From: Pseudomonadota bacterium
Lineage (GTDB): Bacteria > Pseudomonadota > Alphaproteobacteria > Rhizobiales > Xanthobacteraceae
DNA length: 64,000 nucleotides
NCBI GenBank assembly: GCA_018240595.1
Contig: JAFEFL010000010.1
Coordinates: 42,877-106,876, forward strand
Reading direction: 5' to 3'
Part shown: positions 33,299 to 41,969 of the stretch, piece by piece
Layout of the letters: each line of letters begins with the position of its first letter
Numbering within the stretch: position 1 is the stretch's first letter
Notes under the pieces: model-generated
The model's database searches: none
Told to the model about the DNA's origin: nothing
The model's input: only the letters and a program-made list of their open reading frames with translations
Program-made: the position numbers and the translations under genes

Positions 33299-35104
33299 AT
33301 GGCTGGTACGAACAAGCTGAACGGCGCGCAGGTTATCGTCGATTATCTGATTCAGGAGAAAGTGCCTTACGCCTTCGGGCTCTGCGGGCACGGCAACATC
33401 CAGTTCATCGACGCGCTGTACGAGCGCTCGTCCGAGATCAAGACGATCTCGACGCATCATGAAAGCGTGGCCGGTTTCATGGCGGACGCCTATTACCGCG
33501 TGAAGCGCCAGCCGGTCGCGACCTTCACGTCCTGCGGTCCGGGCTCGGCCAACCTGCCGATCGCGCTGGCGACCGCCTATCTCGACTCGGTGCCGTTCCT
33601 GGCCGTGACCGGCAACGTGCCGACCAGCCAGTTCAACCGCGGCGCCTTCCAGGAGATGTACCGGCAGAACCAGGCCGACTTCCCCTCGACCGTGCGCAGT
33701 CTGTGCAAGCGCGTCTATCAGCCAACCCGCGGCGAGATGGTGCCGCTCGCCGTGCGCCAGGCGTGGAAGACCATGGTCACCGGCCGGCCCGGTCCGGTGG
33801 TGCTCGACGTGCCGTTCGACGTGTTCCTCGAAGCGGCGGCGGAAGAGGCGCCCAATCCGGCGGAGTGGAGCGCCAATATTTCGAGCCGCTGCGGCGCCGA
33901 TCCCGATGGCGTCATCAAGGCCGTCGACATGCTGCTTGCCGCCGAGCGTCCGGTCATTCTGGTCGGCCAGCAGATCCGCCACAACGATGCCGCCGCCGAA
34001 CTCAAACAGCTCGCCGAGCGTCTGCAGATCCCGGTCGCCGCGTCGATGAGCGGTCTGGGCGCGCTCGACACGCATCATCCGCTGGCGCTCGGCATGGTCG
34101 CGCGCGGCGGCCACTATCAGGCCAACCACGCCACGCGTCAGGCTGACGTCCTCCTCTCGCTCGGCGCGCGTTTCGACGATCGCACATCGAGCTCTTGGAT
34201 TCCCGGCTACTCCTTCACTATTCCGCCGACCAGGCTCATCCATGTCGATATCGACCCGGAAGAGATCGGCCGCAATTATCCGGTCGCGCTCGGCCTGATG
34301 GCTGACCTGCGCACCTTCCTGCGCCAGGTGCTCGCCGAACTCGACCGCCGCAAGGACGTCGAGAAGAAGCTCGACGCCCGCAAGCAGTGGCTCGCGCAGA
34401 TCGACACCTACCGCCAGGAGTGGGACAAGCTGGTCGCGCCGGGCTTCACCGACGACAGCCAGCCGATCAACCCGCAGCGCGCCGCCTTCGAGATCGACCG
34501 CGCGCTGCCGGAAGACGCCATCCTCGTCTCCGACATCGGCGTGCACCACAACTGGCTGCTCGGCTACTGCAAGCCGCGCCGCCCGGATTCGCTGATCGGC
34601 TGCATGGGCTTCGGCTCGATGGGCTTCGGCGTCGCCGGCGTCCTCGGCGCCAAGTTCGCCGCGCCCGACCGGCCCTGCGTTTCGGTCTGCGGCGACGGCG
34701 CCTTCTTCATGCACGCCAACGTGCTCGGCACCGCGGTCGAGTACAATCTGCCGGTCGTCTGGGTGGTGTGGAACAACTACGCCTACGCCTCGATCCGCGG
34801 CCTGCAGCGCGGCTATCTGAATGGCCGCGAACTGGCGACCGACTTCCACGACCCGGTCACCGGGCAGCGCTACAACCCGGACTTCGCGGCGATGGCGCGC
34901 TCCGCCGGCGTCGAGGGCGTGCGGGTCGATCGCGCCGCCGATATCGGCGAGGCCATCCGGAAAGGCATTGCTGCCAACAAGCCATATCTGATTGACGTGG
35001 ACATCGCGGCCGATACAAATCCGGCCGGTGCCGGCGTGTGGGAACTGCCGGGTCTCGGCACCAGCAAGCCGTCGATCGGCACGCGCTATATCCCGGGCAA
35101 CTGA
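33299..35104 (+). CDS. Thiamine-diphosphate enzyme of the acetolactate synthase / 2-oxoacid decarboxylase superfamily
   Basis: 601 residues with three domains: N-terminal PYR domain (GLCGHGNIQFIDAL; catalytic Glu in THHESVAGFMADAYYR; SCGPGSANL), a central NAD/FAD-type domain (about 195-340), and a C-terminal PP domain with the ThDP motif GDGAFFMHANVLGTAVEYN ending in WNN. The glutamate is present, so it is not a glyoxylate carboligase. The pattern is ALS-like (RPGPVVLDVPFD) but no small regulatory subunit is adjacent and the gene lies in a catabolic operon. A decarboxylase or carboligase acting on a 2-oxoacid is therefore more likely than valine biosynthesis. Confidence 0.88.
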   Translation: MAGTNKLNGAQVIVDYLIQEKVPYAFGLCGHGNIQFIDALYERSSEIKTISTHHESVAGFMADAYYRVKRQPVATFTSCGPGSANLPIALATAYLDSVPFLAVTGNVPTSQFNRGAFQEMYRQNQADFPSTVRSLCKRVYQPTRGEMVPLAVRQAWKTMVTGRPGPVVLDVPFDVFLEAAAEEAPNPAEWSANISSRCGADPDGVIKAVDMLLAAERPVILVGQQIRHNDAAAELKQLAERLQIPVAASMSGLGALDTHHPLALGMVARGGHYQANHATRQADVLLSLGARFDDRTSSSWIPGYSFTIPPTRLIHVDIDPEEIGRNYPVALGLMADLRTFLRQVLAELDRRKDVEKKLDARKQWLAQIDTYRQEWDKLVAPGFTDDSQPINPQRAAFEIDRALPEDAILVSDIGVHHNWLLGYCKPRRPDSLIGCMGFGSMGFGVAGVLGAKFAAPDRPCVSVCGDGAFFMHANVLGTAVEYNLPVVWVVWNNYAYASIRGLQRGYLNGRELATDFHDPVTGQRYNPDFAAMARSAGVEGVRVDRAADIGEAIRKGIAANKPYLIDVDIAADTNPAGAGVWELPGLGTSKPSIGTRYIPGN

Positions 35105-35119
35105 TCGGCAGGGTCGGCT

Positions 35120-36526
35120 TTGGCATCGTCCTCGGTTTTCGATGAGACTTACGACGTTGTCGTCATTGGCGGCGGCAATGCGGCGCTGTGCGCGGCGATC
35201 ACCGCGCGGCGGGCAGGGCGCAGCGTGGTCGTGCTCGAAGGCGCTTCGGAGTTCTATCGCGGCGGCAATACGCGCCACACCCGTAATCTGCGCTGCTCGC
35301 ATGATGGCACCGCGCCGACCATGACCGGGCCCTACGAGCAGGGCGAATTCCTCGACGATCTCTATCGCGTCACCGGCGGCCAGACCGACAAGGCGCTGGC
35401 CGAGCTCACCATCGAGAAATCGCGCGAGTTGCTGTCCTTCATGGACGACGTCGGCGTCCGCTTCCAGCCGCCGCTCGGCGGCACCCTCAGTCTCGGCAAG
35501 ACCAACGCCTTCTTCCTCGGCGGCGGCCGCGGCATGCTCAACGCGCTGTACCGCAAGGCCGAGGATCTCGGCGTCACATGCGTCTACGATGCGCGGGTGA
35601 CCGGCCTCACCATCGAGAACGGCTACTTCGTGTCCGCCCAGGTCGACCACAAGGGCGCGGCGAGGACGGTACGCGGCAAGGCGCTGGTCGCGGCGGCCGG
35701 CGGTTTTGAATCCAACATCGAGTGGCTGAAGGAATACTGGGGCGACGCGGCAGAGAACTTCATCATCCGCGGCACCAGGTTCAATCGCGGCGATGTGCTG
35801 CGCTTGCTGCTCGACGCCGGCGTCCAGCCGGTCGGCGATCCGACGCAGTGCCACGCCATCGCGCTCGACGCGCGCTCGCCGAAATTCGACGGCGGCATCG
35901 CGACGCGTCTCGACAGCATCGTCTTCGGCATCGTCGTCAACCGCGACGCCCAGCGCTTCTACGATGAGGGCGAGGATGTCTGGCCCAAACGCTATGCCAT
36001 CTGGGGCCGCCTGATCGCCCAGCAGCCCGGCCAGATCGCCTATTCTATCGTCGATTCCCGCTCGATCCGGCTGTTCATGCCGTCGATCTTTCCGGCTATC
36101 GAGGCGCAGTCGATCGGAGAACTCGCGGGCAAGCTGTCGCTCGACGCGGCGGCGCTGGAAAAAACCGTCGCGGAGTTCAACGCCGCGGTCAGGCCCGGCA
36201 GCTTCGATCACACGGTGCTCGACGACTGCCGCACGCAGGGCCTGCCCGTTGAGAAGACGCACTGGGCCCGCGCCATCGACCATCCGCCTTATTACGCCTA
36301 TCCGCTGCGGCCCGGCATCACCTTCACCTATCTCGGCGTGCGCGTGAACCAGGAGGCGCGCATGCTGATGGCCGACGGCAAGTCGTCGGGCAATATGTTC
36401 GCCGCCGGCGAGATCATGGCCGGTAACGTGCTGGGCAAGGGTTATCTGGCCGGCATCGGAATGACGATTGGCGCCGTGTTCGGGCGGCTCGCGGGCGAGG
36501 GAGCCGCTCTCCATGCACGGAACTGA
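35120..36526 (+). CDS. tcuA: FAD-dependent dehydrogenase, tricarballylate dehydrogenase TcuA-like
   Basis: 468 residues; TTG start 15 bases after the previous stop, as no ATG precedes the FAD motif. Seen: YDVVVIGGGNAALCAAITAR for FAD binding, RGGNTRHTRNLRC, and the late GEIMAGNVLGKGYLAGIGMT of the succinate dehydrogenase/fumarate reductase flavoprotein fold. TcuA oxidises tricarballylate to cis-aconitate in Salmonella, with TcuB reoxidising its flavin. The stop overlaps tcuB by 14 bases. No TcuC transporter is present; uptake may be by the ABC system downstream. The true substrate may be another polycarboxylate. Confidence 0.85.
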   Translation: MASSSVFDETYDVVVIGGGNAALCAAITARRAGRSVVVLEGASEFYRGGNTRHTRNLRCSHDGTAPTMTGPYEQGEFLDDLYRVTGGQTDKALAELTIEKSRELLSFMDDVGVRFQPPLGGTLSLGKTNAFFLGGGRGMLNALYRKAEDLGVTCVYDARVTGLTIENGYFVSAQVDHKGAARTVRGKALVAAAGGFESNIEWLKEYWGDAAENFIIRGTRFNRGDVLRLLLDAGVQPVGDPTQCHAIALDARSPKFDGGIATRLDSIVFGIVVNRDAQRFYDEGEDVWPKRYAIWGRLIAQQPGQIAYSIVDSRSIRLFMPSIFPAIEAQSIGELAGKLSLDAAALEKTVAEFNAAVRPGSFDHTVLDDCRTQGLPVEKTHWARAIDHPPYYAYPLRPGITFTYLGVRVNQEARMLMADGKSSGNMFAAGEIMAGNVLGKGYLAGIGMTIGAVFGRLAGEGAALHARN

Positions 36527-37640
36527 TCCTGCTTCCTCCTCGGCCGGACGTTCGCCGGCTCTTGCGGAAGTCGATCGTCTGATGACGATCTGCAACGCCT
36601 GTCGCTATTGCGAAGGCCTGTGCGCGGTGTTTCCGGCGATGGAAATGCGCCGCACCTTCACTGAGGCCGACATCAACTATCTCGCCAATCTGTGCCACCA
36701 GTGCGGCGCTTGTTACACGGACTGCCAGTATTCGCCGCCGCACGAATTCAACGTCAATGTCCCGGCGGCGATGGCGGTGGCGCGCAACGACAGCTACGCG
36801 CATTACGTCTGGCCGGGCTTCCTGGCCGGCGTGTTCAACCGCAATGGCCTCCTGGTGACGCTACTGACGGCGGTCGGTCTGGCCGTCTTCATCGTCGGTT
36901 TCGTACTGTGGGTCGATCGGGCGGCGCTGTTCGCCGCGCATGGCGGCGACTTCTACAAGATCATGCCGCACAACGCGATGGCCGGCATCTTCGGCGCGGT
37001 GGCGCTGTACGCCGTGCTCGCCTTCGTGATCAGCCTGACGCGGTTCTGGCGCGACATCAACGGCGGCACGCCGATCGGATTGCGCGACTTCGGCCGCGCG
37101 CTGATCGACACCTTCCATCTGACCTATCTGCACGGCGGGGGCGGCGGCTGTACCAGCGAGGACAAGCGTCCGTCGCCGTCGCGCCGCATGTTTCACCACT
37201 TCACCTTCTACGGCTTCCTGCTCTGCTTCGCTTCGACCTCGGTGGCGACGCTCTATCACTACGCCTTCGGCTGGCATGCGCCTTACGGGCTGCTCAGCCT
37301 GCCGGTGATCTTCGGCACGGTCGGCGGAATCGGCCTGCTGATTGGCCCGGCCGGCCTCTACGCGCTGTCGGCGCGCCGCGATCCGGTGCTGACCGACGTC
37401 AACCGCCGCGGCATGGCGACGGCCTTCATCGCCATGCTGTTCCTGGTGGCGCTGACCGGCTTGCTGCTGCTCATGCTGCGCGACAGCGCCGCGATGGGCA
37501 TCCTGCTCGCGATCCACCTCGGCACGGTACTCGGCCTGTTCTTGAGCCTGCCTTACGGCAAGTTCGTGCACGGCCTCTATCGCTTCCTGGCGCTGGTCAA
37601 ATACGCCGCCGAGCGCCGGCAAGGGACCTTCGTCGAATAA
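36513..37640 (+). CDS. tcuB: TcuB/CitB-like iron-sulfur membrane protein, electron acceptor for TcuA
   Basis: 375 residues from MHGTDPASS. Two [4Fe-4S] clusters are predicted from CNACRYCEGLCAVFP and CHQCGACYTDCQY. About six membrane segments follow, with histidines (MFHHFTFYG, TLYHYAFGWH) that could hold haem. In the tricarballylate system TcuB passes electrons from the TcuA flavin to the quinone pool. Length and order match tcuAB. It converges on the IclR gene with 19 bases between. Confidence 0.88.
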   Translation: MHGTDPASSSAGRSPALAEVDRLMTICNACRYCEGLCAVFPAMEMRRTFTEADINYLANLCHQCGACYTDCQYSPPHEFNVNVPAAMAVARNDSYAHYVWPGFLAGVFNRNGLLVTLLTAVGLAVFIVGFVLWVDRAALFAAHGGDFYKIMPHNAMAGIFGAVALYAVLAFVISLTRFWRDINGGTPIGLRDFGRALIDTFHLTYLHGGGGGCTSEDKRPSPSRRMFHHFTFYGFLLCFASTSVATLYHYAFGWHAPYGLLSLPVIFGTVGGIGLLIGPAGLYALSARRDPVLTDVNRRGMATAFIAMLFLVALTGLLLLMLRDSAAMGILLAIHLGTVLGLFLSLPYGKFVHGLYRFLALVKYAAERRQGTFVE

Positions 37641-37659
37641 GGCGGTGTAACGCGCCGCG

Positions 37660-38571
37660 CTACTTCGGCGCTTTCAACACGTCGCTGGCGCCGAAGGCTT
37701 CCGACAAGGTCCTGGCGGCGGCGGCGAGCGTCTTGGCGCGGCTTTGCAGCCCCTGGATCGACAAGCGCCATACCGGGCCGGAAATGCCGATGGCGCCCGT
37801 CACCTGACCGCTGAAATCGTAAACCGGAATCGCCGCGCAACGCACTTCGCTGTTGAACTCACCGTCGTCGAAACCGATGCCGACGTGGCGGATTTCCTCG
37901 ATGTCTCGGCGCAGGCGGTTCTTGTCGGTGATGGTGGCGGGTGTCAGCGGTTCGAGCGAGACGCGGTCGAGATAATGCTCAAGCTGATCCGGCGAGAGCG
38001 CGGCGAGGATCACCTTGCCGAGCGCGGTGCAATAGGCCGGGCGAACGACGCCGGCGCGCTCGGTCAACTGGAACGCACCGGGGCCCGGCGTGCGCGCCAG
38101 CACCACGACGGCGTCACCGACGCGTGCCGCGAAATGCGCGCTCTCGCCGGTGTCGTGCGCGAGCTTCTCGAGCACGGGCGTCGCCATGCTCACCATTTCC
38201 ATTTCGTCGAGTGCGCTCGCCGCCAGCGCGAACAGCGGCCGTCCGATGCGGTAACGTTTGGAGTCCTTGATTTGCCGGATGTAGCCGAGCGACACCATGG
38301 TCTTGACCAGGTGGAACGTCGTCGAGTTATGCAGGCCGACGCGCTTGCTCAGATCGGCGAGGCCGATGCCTTCGCGGTTGCGCGCCACTTCCTCAAGGAT
38401 CGAGAAGGCGCGGGCGATCGACTGGACGCCGCCTTGGGCGCGCTCGGCGCCGTCGCCGCCGTCGGCGTCGTCGCGCGCGGCAGCGACGTTATCGACCACT
38501 TTCTTGACGGCTGGCGCGGTATCGCTGTGCCGCTCGGTGGCGGCCTTCTTCAACTTGGCGGGAGTTCTCAA
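37660..38571 (-). CDS. IclR-family transcriptional regulator
   Basis: 303 residues. The N-terminal winged helix is in GVQSIARAFSILEEVARN to LADLSKRVGLHNSTTFHLV, and the C-terminal effector domain in PAYCTALGKVILAAL and DDGEFNSEVRCAAIPVYDF. Start set at TTG 38571 because GGAGG lies seven bases upstream; the frame before it is not credible as protein. Effector domains of this type bind small organic acids. It sits between the tcuAB unit and the second dehydrogenase unit, and a motif shared with their upstream regions lies 37 bases before its own start, which suggests autoregulation. Confidence 0.9.
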   Translation of the reverse strand: MRTPAKLKKAATERHSDTAPAVKKVVDNVAAARDDADGGDGAERAQGGVQSIARAFSILEEVARNREGIGLADLSKRVGLHNSTTFHLVKTMVSLGYIRQIKDSKRYRIGRPLFALAASALDEMEMVSMATPVLEKLAHDTGESAHFAARVGDAVVVLARTPGPGAFQLTERAGVVRPAYCTALGKVILAALSPDQLEHYLDRVSLEPLTPATITDKNRLRRDIEEIRHVGIGFDDGEFNSEVRCAAIPVYDFSGQVTGAIGISGPVWRLSIQGLQSRAKTLAAAARTLSEAFGASDVLKAPK

Positions 38572-38607
38572 GCGCCAGCCTCCGGCGAACAGGTGAGTGT
38601 CAGACCC

Positions 38608-38624
38608 TTTTATTATGTCGGAAG
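38608..38624. promoter_or_regulatory. IclR-box candidate upstream of the iclR-type gene (weak copy)
   Basis: TTTTATTATGTCGGAAG matches 11 of 16 positions of the copy upstream of the cupin gene. It lies 37 bases before the TTG start of the regulator. The rest of the region to 38766 shows no other feature. Confidence 0.35.
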
Positions 38625-38766
38625 CCCTATTTAAAGGTGCAACCCTGGCCCACCGGCAAATGCTGGCGTTTGGCCTTCGGCGGCCCACCCCGCCGCGGAT
38701 GGGCACGATCCGCCCCTCCGCCGCGGCCGGAACTGCCCAGCAATCATTTCAGGATGCAGAAGTAGT

Positions 38767-38782
38767 TTTCGTATTGTGAAAT
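38767..38782 (+). promoter_or_regulatory. IclR-box candidate B before the second dehydrogenase unit
   Basis: TTTCGTATTGTGAAAT has TTTCR-N5-TGAAA dyad symmetry and resembles copies A, C and D. It touches the ATG of the small open frame at 38783. Confidence 0.5.
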
Positions 38783-39010
38783 ATGATTGACCGCCCGGCG
38801 CAGGCGCCTAGAGTGCTCGGCGGGAGACGCTCATGGCGACTGATGCGGCGCTGTTCGGCTGCAATACGAATTGTGCCGTTCGTCGACATTCCGGCGATGC
38901 TCGAGCGCGCCGGCCACACCGGCCGCTGCTGCCTGCTCGAGATCATCTCCGCATCACCCGACACCGACATCCCCGATAGCGCCGCGCGTCTCAAGGCAAT
39001 GGGTTTCTGA
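38783..39010 (+). pseudogene. Short frame, probable C-terminal remnant of a sugar-phosphate isomerase/epimerase
   Basis: 75 codons. The last 45 or so (VPFVDIPAMLERAGHTGRCC, then LLEIISASPDTDIPDSAARL, ending KAMGF) resemble the end of AP-endonuclease-family-2 TIM barrels such as IolE or hydroxypyruvate isomerase: aspartate before a helix, Gly, a strand ending in Glu, then a helix ending in LGF. The upstream part matches nothing. It ends two bases before the FAD dehydrogenase start, so it may still serve to couple translation. The call rests on a remembered family pattern and is tentative. Confidence 0.35.
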
Positions 39011-39012
39011 CC

Positions 39013-40440
39013 ATGAACGATATCGATGTGATTGTCGTCGGCGGCGGCGGCGCGGGACTGGCGGCGGCGATCGAGGCGCGGGCGGCCGGCGCGCGCGTTT
39101 TGCTGCTGGAGAAGAACGCATCGCCCGGCGGCTCGACCGCATGGTCGATCGGCTCGGTGACCGCGACCGGCACGCCGCATCAGCAGCGCGCCGGCATGGT
39201 CGATTCGCCGGAAGAGCACTGGCGCGACATGGCCGGCTTCAACGGCGCGCTCGACAACCGCGACAATCCATCGCTGCGCCGCGTGCTCGCCGACAACATC
39301 CCCGACACGTTCCGCTGGCTGCTCGCCCAGGGCGTGCGCTTCTCCGGGCCGATGCCCGAGCCTCCGCACCAGAAGCCGCGCATGCACAACGTGCTGCCGA
39401 ACTCGCGCTCCTACATCGTGCATCTGTCGAAGACGGCGCGGCGGCTCGGCGTCGCGGTGCGAACCGGTTTCCGCGTCACCGAACTCGTCACCAACAATGG
39501 CCGCGTCACGGGCGTCAAGGACGCGTCGGGCGAGGCGATCGGCGCGAAAGCGGTCGTGCTCGCGGCCGGCGATTTCACCAGCGATCCGGAGCTGAAGGCC
39601 GCGCATATGGGCCCGCGCGAAGCCCGCATCGACGGCGTCAACATCACCGCGACCGGCGACGGGCAGAAGCTCGCATTGGCGCTCGGCGCCCGCGTCATCA
39701 ACGGCGATCTGGCGCTCGGGCCGGAACTGCGTTTCGTGCCGCCGCAAAAGCCCAACTGGCTGCTGCGCCTGCCGCCCTGGCCGCTGCTCGCCGAGTTCAT
39801 GGCATGGTCGCTCGGCCACATGCCGCCGGCATTGCTGCGACCTTTCGTGATGAGCTTCGTCACCACGGCGCTGGCGCCGTCGCTAACGCTGTTCGAGGCC
39901 GGCGCCATACTGGTGAACGCCAATGGCGAACGCTTCACCGACGAGCGCAACGCTCCGGCCTTCGATCTGCCCGATCAGCCCGGAAAGATCGCCTACATCG
40001 TGCTCGACGCGGCGACGGCGCAGCGCTTCACGCAATGGCCGGATTTCATCTCGACCGCGCCCGGCGTCGCCTACGCCTATCTGCCGGACTATCGGCGCAA
40101 CCGCCGCGACATCTACGCGCAGGCCGATACGCTGCCGGCGCTCGGCGCGCGGCTCGGCATGAACGCGTCATCGCTGACGGCGGCGGGGAAGTCCATCGGC
40201 GCCGGCCCTTATGTCGCGCTCGGTCCGGTGCGCGCCGTGTTCGTGCACGCCGAAGGCGGGCTCGCGGTCGATAACGACCACCGCGTTCTCGGGCCGGGTG
40301 ATGTCGCCATCCCCGGCCTCTACGCCGCCGGCGCCAACGGGCAGGGCGGCCTTCTGCTCAAGGGCCACGGCCATCATCTGGCCTGGGCCTTTGTCTCCGG
40401 GCGCCGCGCCGGGCGCAACGCCGCGCAGTTTGCGCGCTAG
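39013..40440 (+). CDS. FAD-binding dehydrogenase, fumarate reductase / 3-ketosteroid dehydrogenase flavoprotein fold
   Basis: 475 residues. FAD site IDVIVVGGGGAGLAAAIEAR and LLLEKNASPGGSTAWS at the N-terminus; late FAD segment GLYAAGANGQGGLLLKGHGHH. The central substrate domain has the long insertion seen in this fold. No haem domain or covalent-flavin motif is evident. It is one of two such dehydrogenases in the cluster (with the TcuA-like one), so the pathway likely has two alpha,beta-dehydrogenation or reduction steps. Its stop overlaps the end of the convergent cupin gene. Confidence 0.85.
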   Translation: MNDIDVIVVGGGGAGLAAAIEARAAGARVLLLEKNASPGGSTAWSIGSVTATGTPHQQRAGMVDSPEEHWRDMAGFNGALDNRDNPSLRRVLADNIPDTFRWLLAQGVRFSGPMPEPPHQKPRMHNVLPNSRSYIVHLSKTARRLGVAVRTGFRVTELVTNNGRVTGVKDASGEAIGAKAVVLAAGDFTSDPELKAAHMGPREARIDGVNITATGDGQKLALALGARVINGDLALGPELRFVPPQKPNWLLRLPPWPLLAEFMAWSLGHMPPALLRPFVMSFVTTALAPSLTLFEAGAILVNANGERFTDERNAPAFDLPDQPGKIAYIVLDAATAQRFTQWPDFISTAPGVAYAYLPDYRRNRRDIYAQADTLPALGARLGMNASSLTAAGKSIGAGPYVALGPVRAVFVHAEGGLAVDNDHRVLGPGDVAIPGLYAAGANGQGGLLLKGHGHHLAWAFVSGRRAGRNAAQFAR

Positions 40441-40814
40441 CGCGGCTCTTCGTCCGACACCGGCGAGGTAACGACGATGAAGACGAGGTCGGACATGCCG
40501 GTGTTGTTGATCGAATGCGGCACGCCCGGCGGCAGGTAGATGACGTCGTGCTTGCGCACCAGCCGCGTTTCGTCGCCGATCTCCATCAGGCCTTCGCCTT
40601 CCAGCACGTGATAGACCTGCTCCTGGACCTTGTGGCTGTGCCGTTCGACATAGGCCATCGGCTGGTACATCGAAATCCGGTAGTCGAGGTGCTTCGACTT
40701 GACGCTGTCTGGCGCGGCCAGCGGCTTCGAAAGCGCGCCGCCGAAATGGTTGGGATATTGCCGCCACGGCGTCTCGGCGACGCTTTTCACGGAAGCCTTG
40801 CGTTCATCGGTCAT
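40437..40814 (-). CDS. Single-domain cupin protein
   Basis: 125 residues from MTDERKASVK; an in-frame ATG at 40904 would add 30 residues. Cupin motif 1 reads VERHSHKVQEQVYHVLEGEG with metal-binding His, His, Glu(Gln), and motif 2 reads LPPGVPHSINNTG with the last His. Such small cupins may be isomerases, dioxygenases or sensors. The gene is divergent from the SDR gene with IclR-box candidate C between them. Function unknown; membership of the catabolic regulon is inferred. Confidence 0.8.
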   Translation of the reverse strand: MTDERKASVKSVAETPWRQYPNHFGGALSKPLAAPDSVKSKHLDYRISMYQPMAYVERHSHKVQEQVYHVLEGEGLMEIGDETRLVRKHDVIYLPPGVPHSINNTGMSDLVFIVVTSPVSDEEPR

Positions 40815-40917
40815 TGTCGTCTCGCTCTCTTCTTCGCCCTGCGGCGGTTGCAGCCTCGCACGAAAGCCGGCCGGCTCACGACGATCTTTTGCGGAATATG
40901 CCATAATGTAAATTGAC

Positions 40918-40933
40918 TTCCAATAATATGAAA
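40918..40933 (-). promoter_or_regulatory. IclR-box candidate C between cupin and SDR genes
   Basis: On the minus strand TTTCATATTATTGGAA, 13 of 16 positions identical to copy A before the ALDH gene. It lies 104 bases before the cupin start and 60 bases before the SDR start. Confidence 0.55.
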
Positions 40934-40992
40934 TAGTAGGGTCCGGCGCGTCGCAGGGCCTGTCGCCCCGCAAACAGCAATGAGGCGCCGGC

Positions 40993-41850
40993 GTGCAGGG
41001 TTCTTCGACGAAGCGGACATGGCTCATCACCGGCTGCTCCAGCGGCATCGGCCGCGCGCTGTGCGAGGCGGTGCTCGGCCGCGGCGAGCGGGTGGTGGCG
41101 ACCGCGCGCAACACCGCGCGGCTCTCCGATCTGGTGGCGAAGTATCCGGCCCAGGTGACGGCGCTGCGGCTCGACGTCACGGATCCGCTGGGCGTCATTC
41201 GCGTGGTCGACGAAGCGATCGCGCGCACCGGCGGTATCGACGTGCTGGTCAACAATGCCGGGTTCGGCACTGTGGGCGCGCTCGAGGAGACCGACGAGCG
41301 CGCGGTGCGCGATGCCTTCGAGACCAATGTCTACGGTCCGTACCGCATGGCGCGGGCGATCCTGCCGCACATGCGGGAGCGCAAACGAGGCCATATTCTC
41401 AACGTTTCCTCGATGACCGGCTTTGCCGGTGTCGCCGGCTTCTGCTTCTACAGCGCCACCAAGTTCGCGCTCGAAGGCATGTCGGAAGCGCTGGCGCAGG
41501 AGATCGCGCCTTTCGGCCTCAAACTGACCATCGTCGAGCCGGGACCGTTCCGCACCGACTTCCGCAAAGAAGGCTCGCTCGTTTCCGCGGCGCCGCTCGA
41601 AGCCTATGCCAACACCGTCGGCAAATTTCGCCAGATGCTGGCGGACACCGATGGCAAGCAGCCGGGCGATCCCAGGCGCGCCGCCGGCGCGATGATCGCG
41701 GTGGTCGACGCCAAGGAGCCGCCGCTGCGCCTGCCGCTCGGCGAGCCCTGCGTGAACCTGATCCGCAAGAAACTCGGCCAGGTGAGCGACGAACTGGAGA
41801 AGTGGCTGCCGGTGTCGCTGGCGACCGCATTCGAGCAGCCCGCAAAATAA
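40993..41850 (+). CDS. Short-chain dehydrogenase/reductase
   Basis: 285 residues, GTG start with GAGG seven bases upstream. Classical SDR features: cofactor loop ITGCSSGIGRAL, VNNAGFG, catalytic Ser in ILNVSSMTGF, and Tyr-Lys in YSATK. An arginine just after the glycine loop region (TARNTARL) suggests NADP(H). It would oxidise or reduce a hydroxyl/keto group. The position between the dehydrogenases and the ABC uptake genes suggests a step in the same pathway. Confidence 0.88.
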   Translation: MQGSSTKRTWLITGCSSGIGRALCEAVLGRGERVVATARNTARLSDLVAKYPAQVTALRLDVTDPLGVIRVVDEAIARTGGIDVLVNNAGFGTVGALEETDERAVRDAFETNVYGPYRMARAILPHMRERKRGHILNVSSMTGFAGVAGFCFYSATKFALEGMSEALAQEIAPFGLKLTIVEPGPFRTDFRKEGSLVSAAPLEAYANTVGKFRQMLADTDGKQPGDPRRAAGAMIAVVDAKEPPLRLPLGEPCVNLIRKKLGQVSDELEKWLPVSLATAFEQPAK

Positions 41851-41864
41851 GGTCGCAGTACGGA

Positions 41865-41900
41865 TTTCAGAACTTGAAATGAACTCTGACAATATGAGAA
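41865..41900. promoter_or_regulatory. IclR-box candidate D and dyad upstream of the first ABC transporter
   Basis: TTTCAGAACTTGAAA (41865-41879) has perfect TTTCA-N5-TGAAA symmetry. On the minus strand 41900-41885 reads TTCTCATATTGTCAGA, sharing TCTCATATT with copy A. The binding-protein gene begins 69 bases downstream. Confidence 0.5.
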
Positions 41901-41969
41901 CATTCTAGGGCGTCGGCGGCAGAAGGCTCGCAGAAAGCATCGGCCGGCCGCGATAGGGAGGAGCAACTG

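Noticed and set aside
33299..35104. ThDP enzyme as glyoxylate carboligase or biosynthetic acetolactate synthase
   Set aside because: The catalytic glutamate is present, excluding glyoxylate carboligase, and no regulatory small subunit or ilv neighbour is found.
33245..36595. Minus-strand open frame of 1116 codons opposite the ThDP and TcuA genes
   Set aside because: Shadow frame with no recognisable motif, lying over two clear genes on the other strand.
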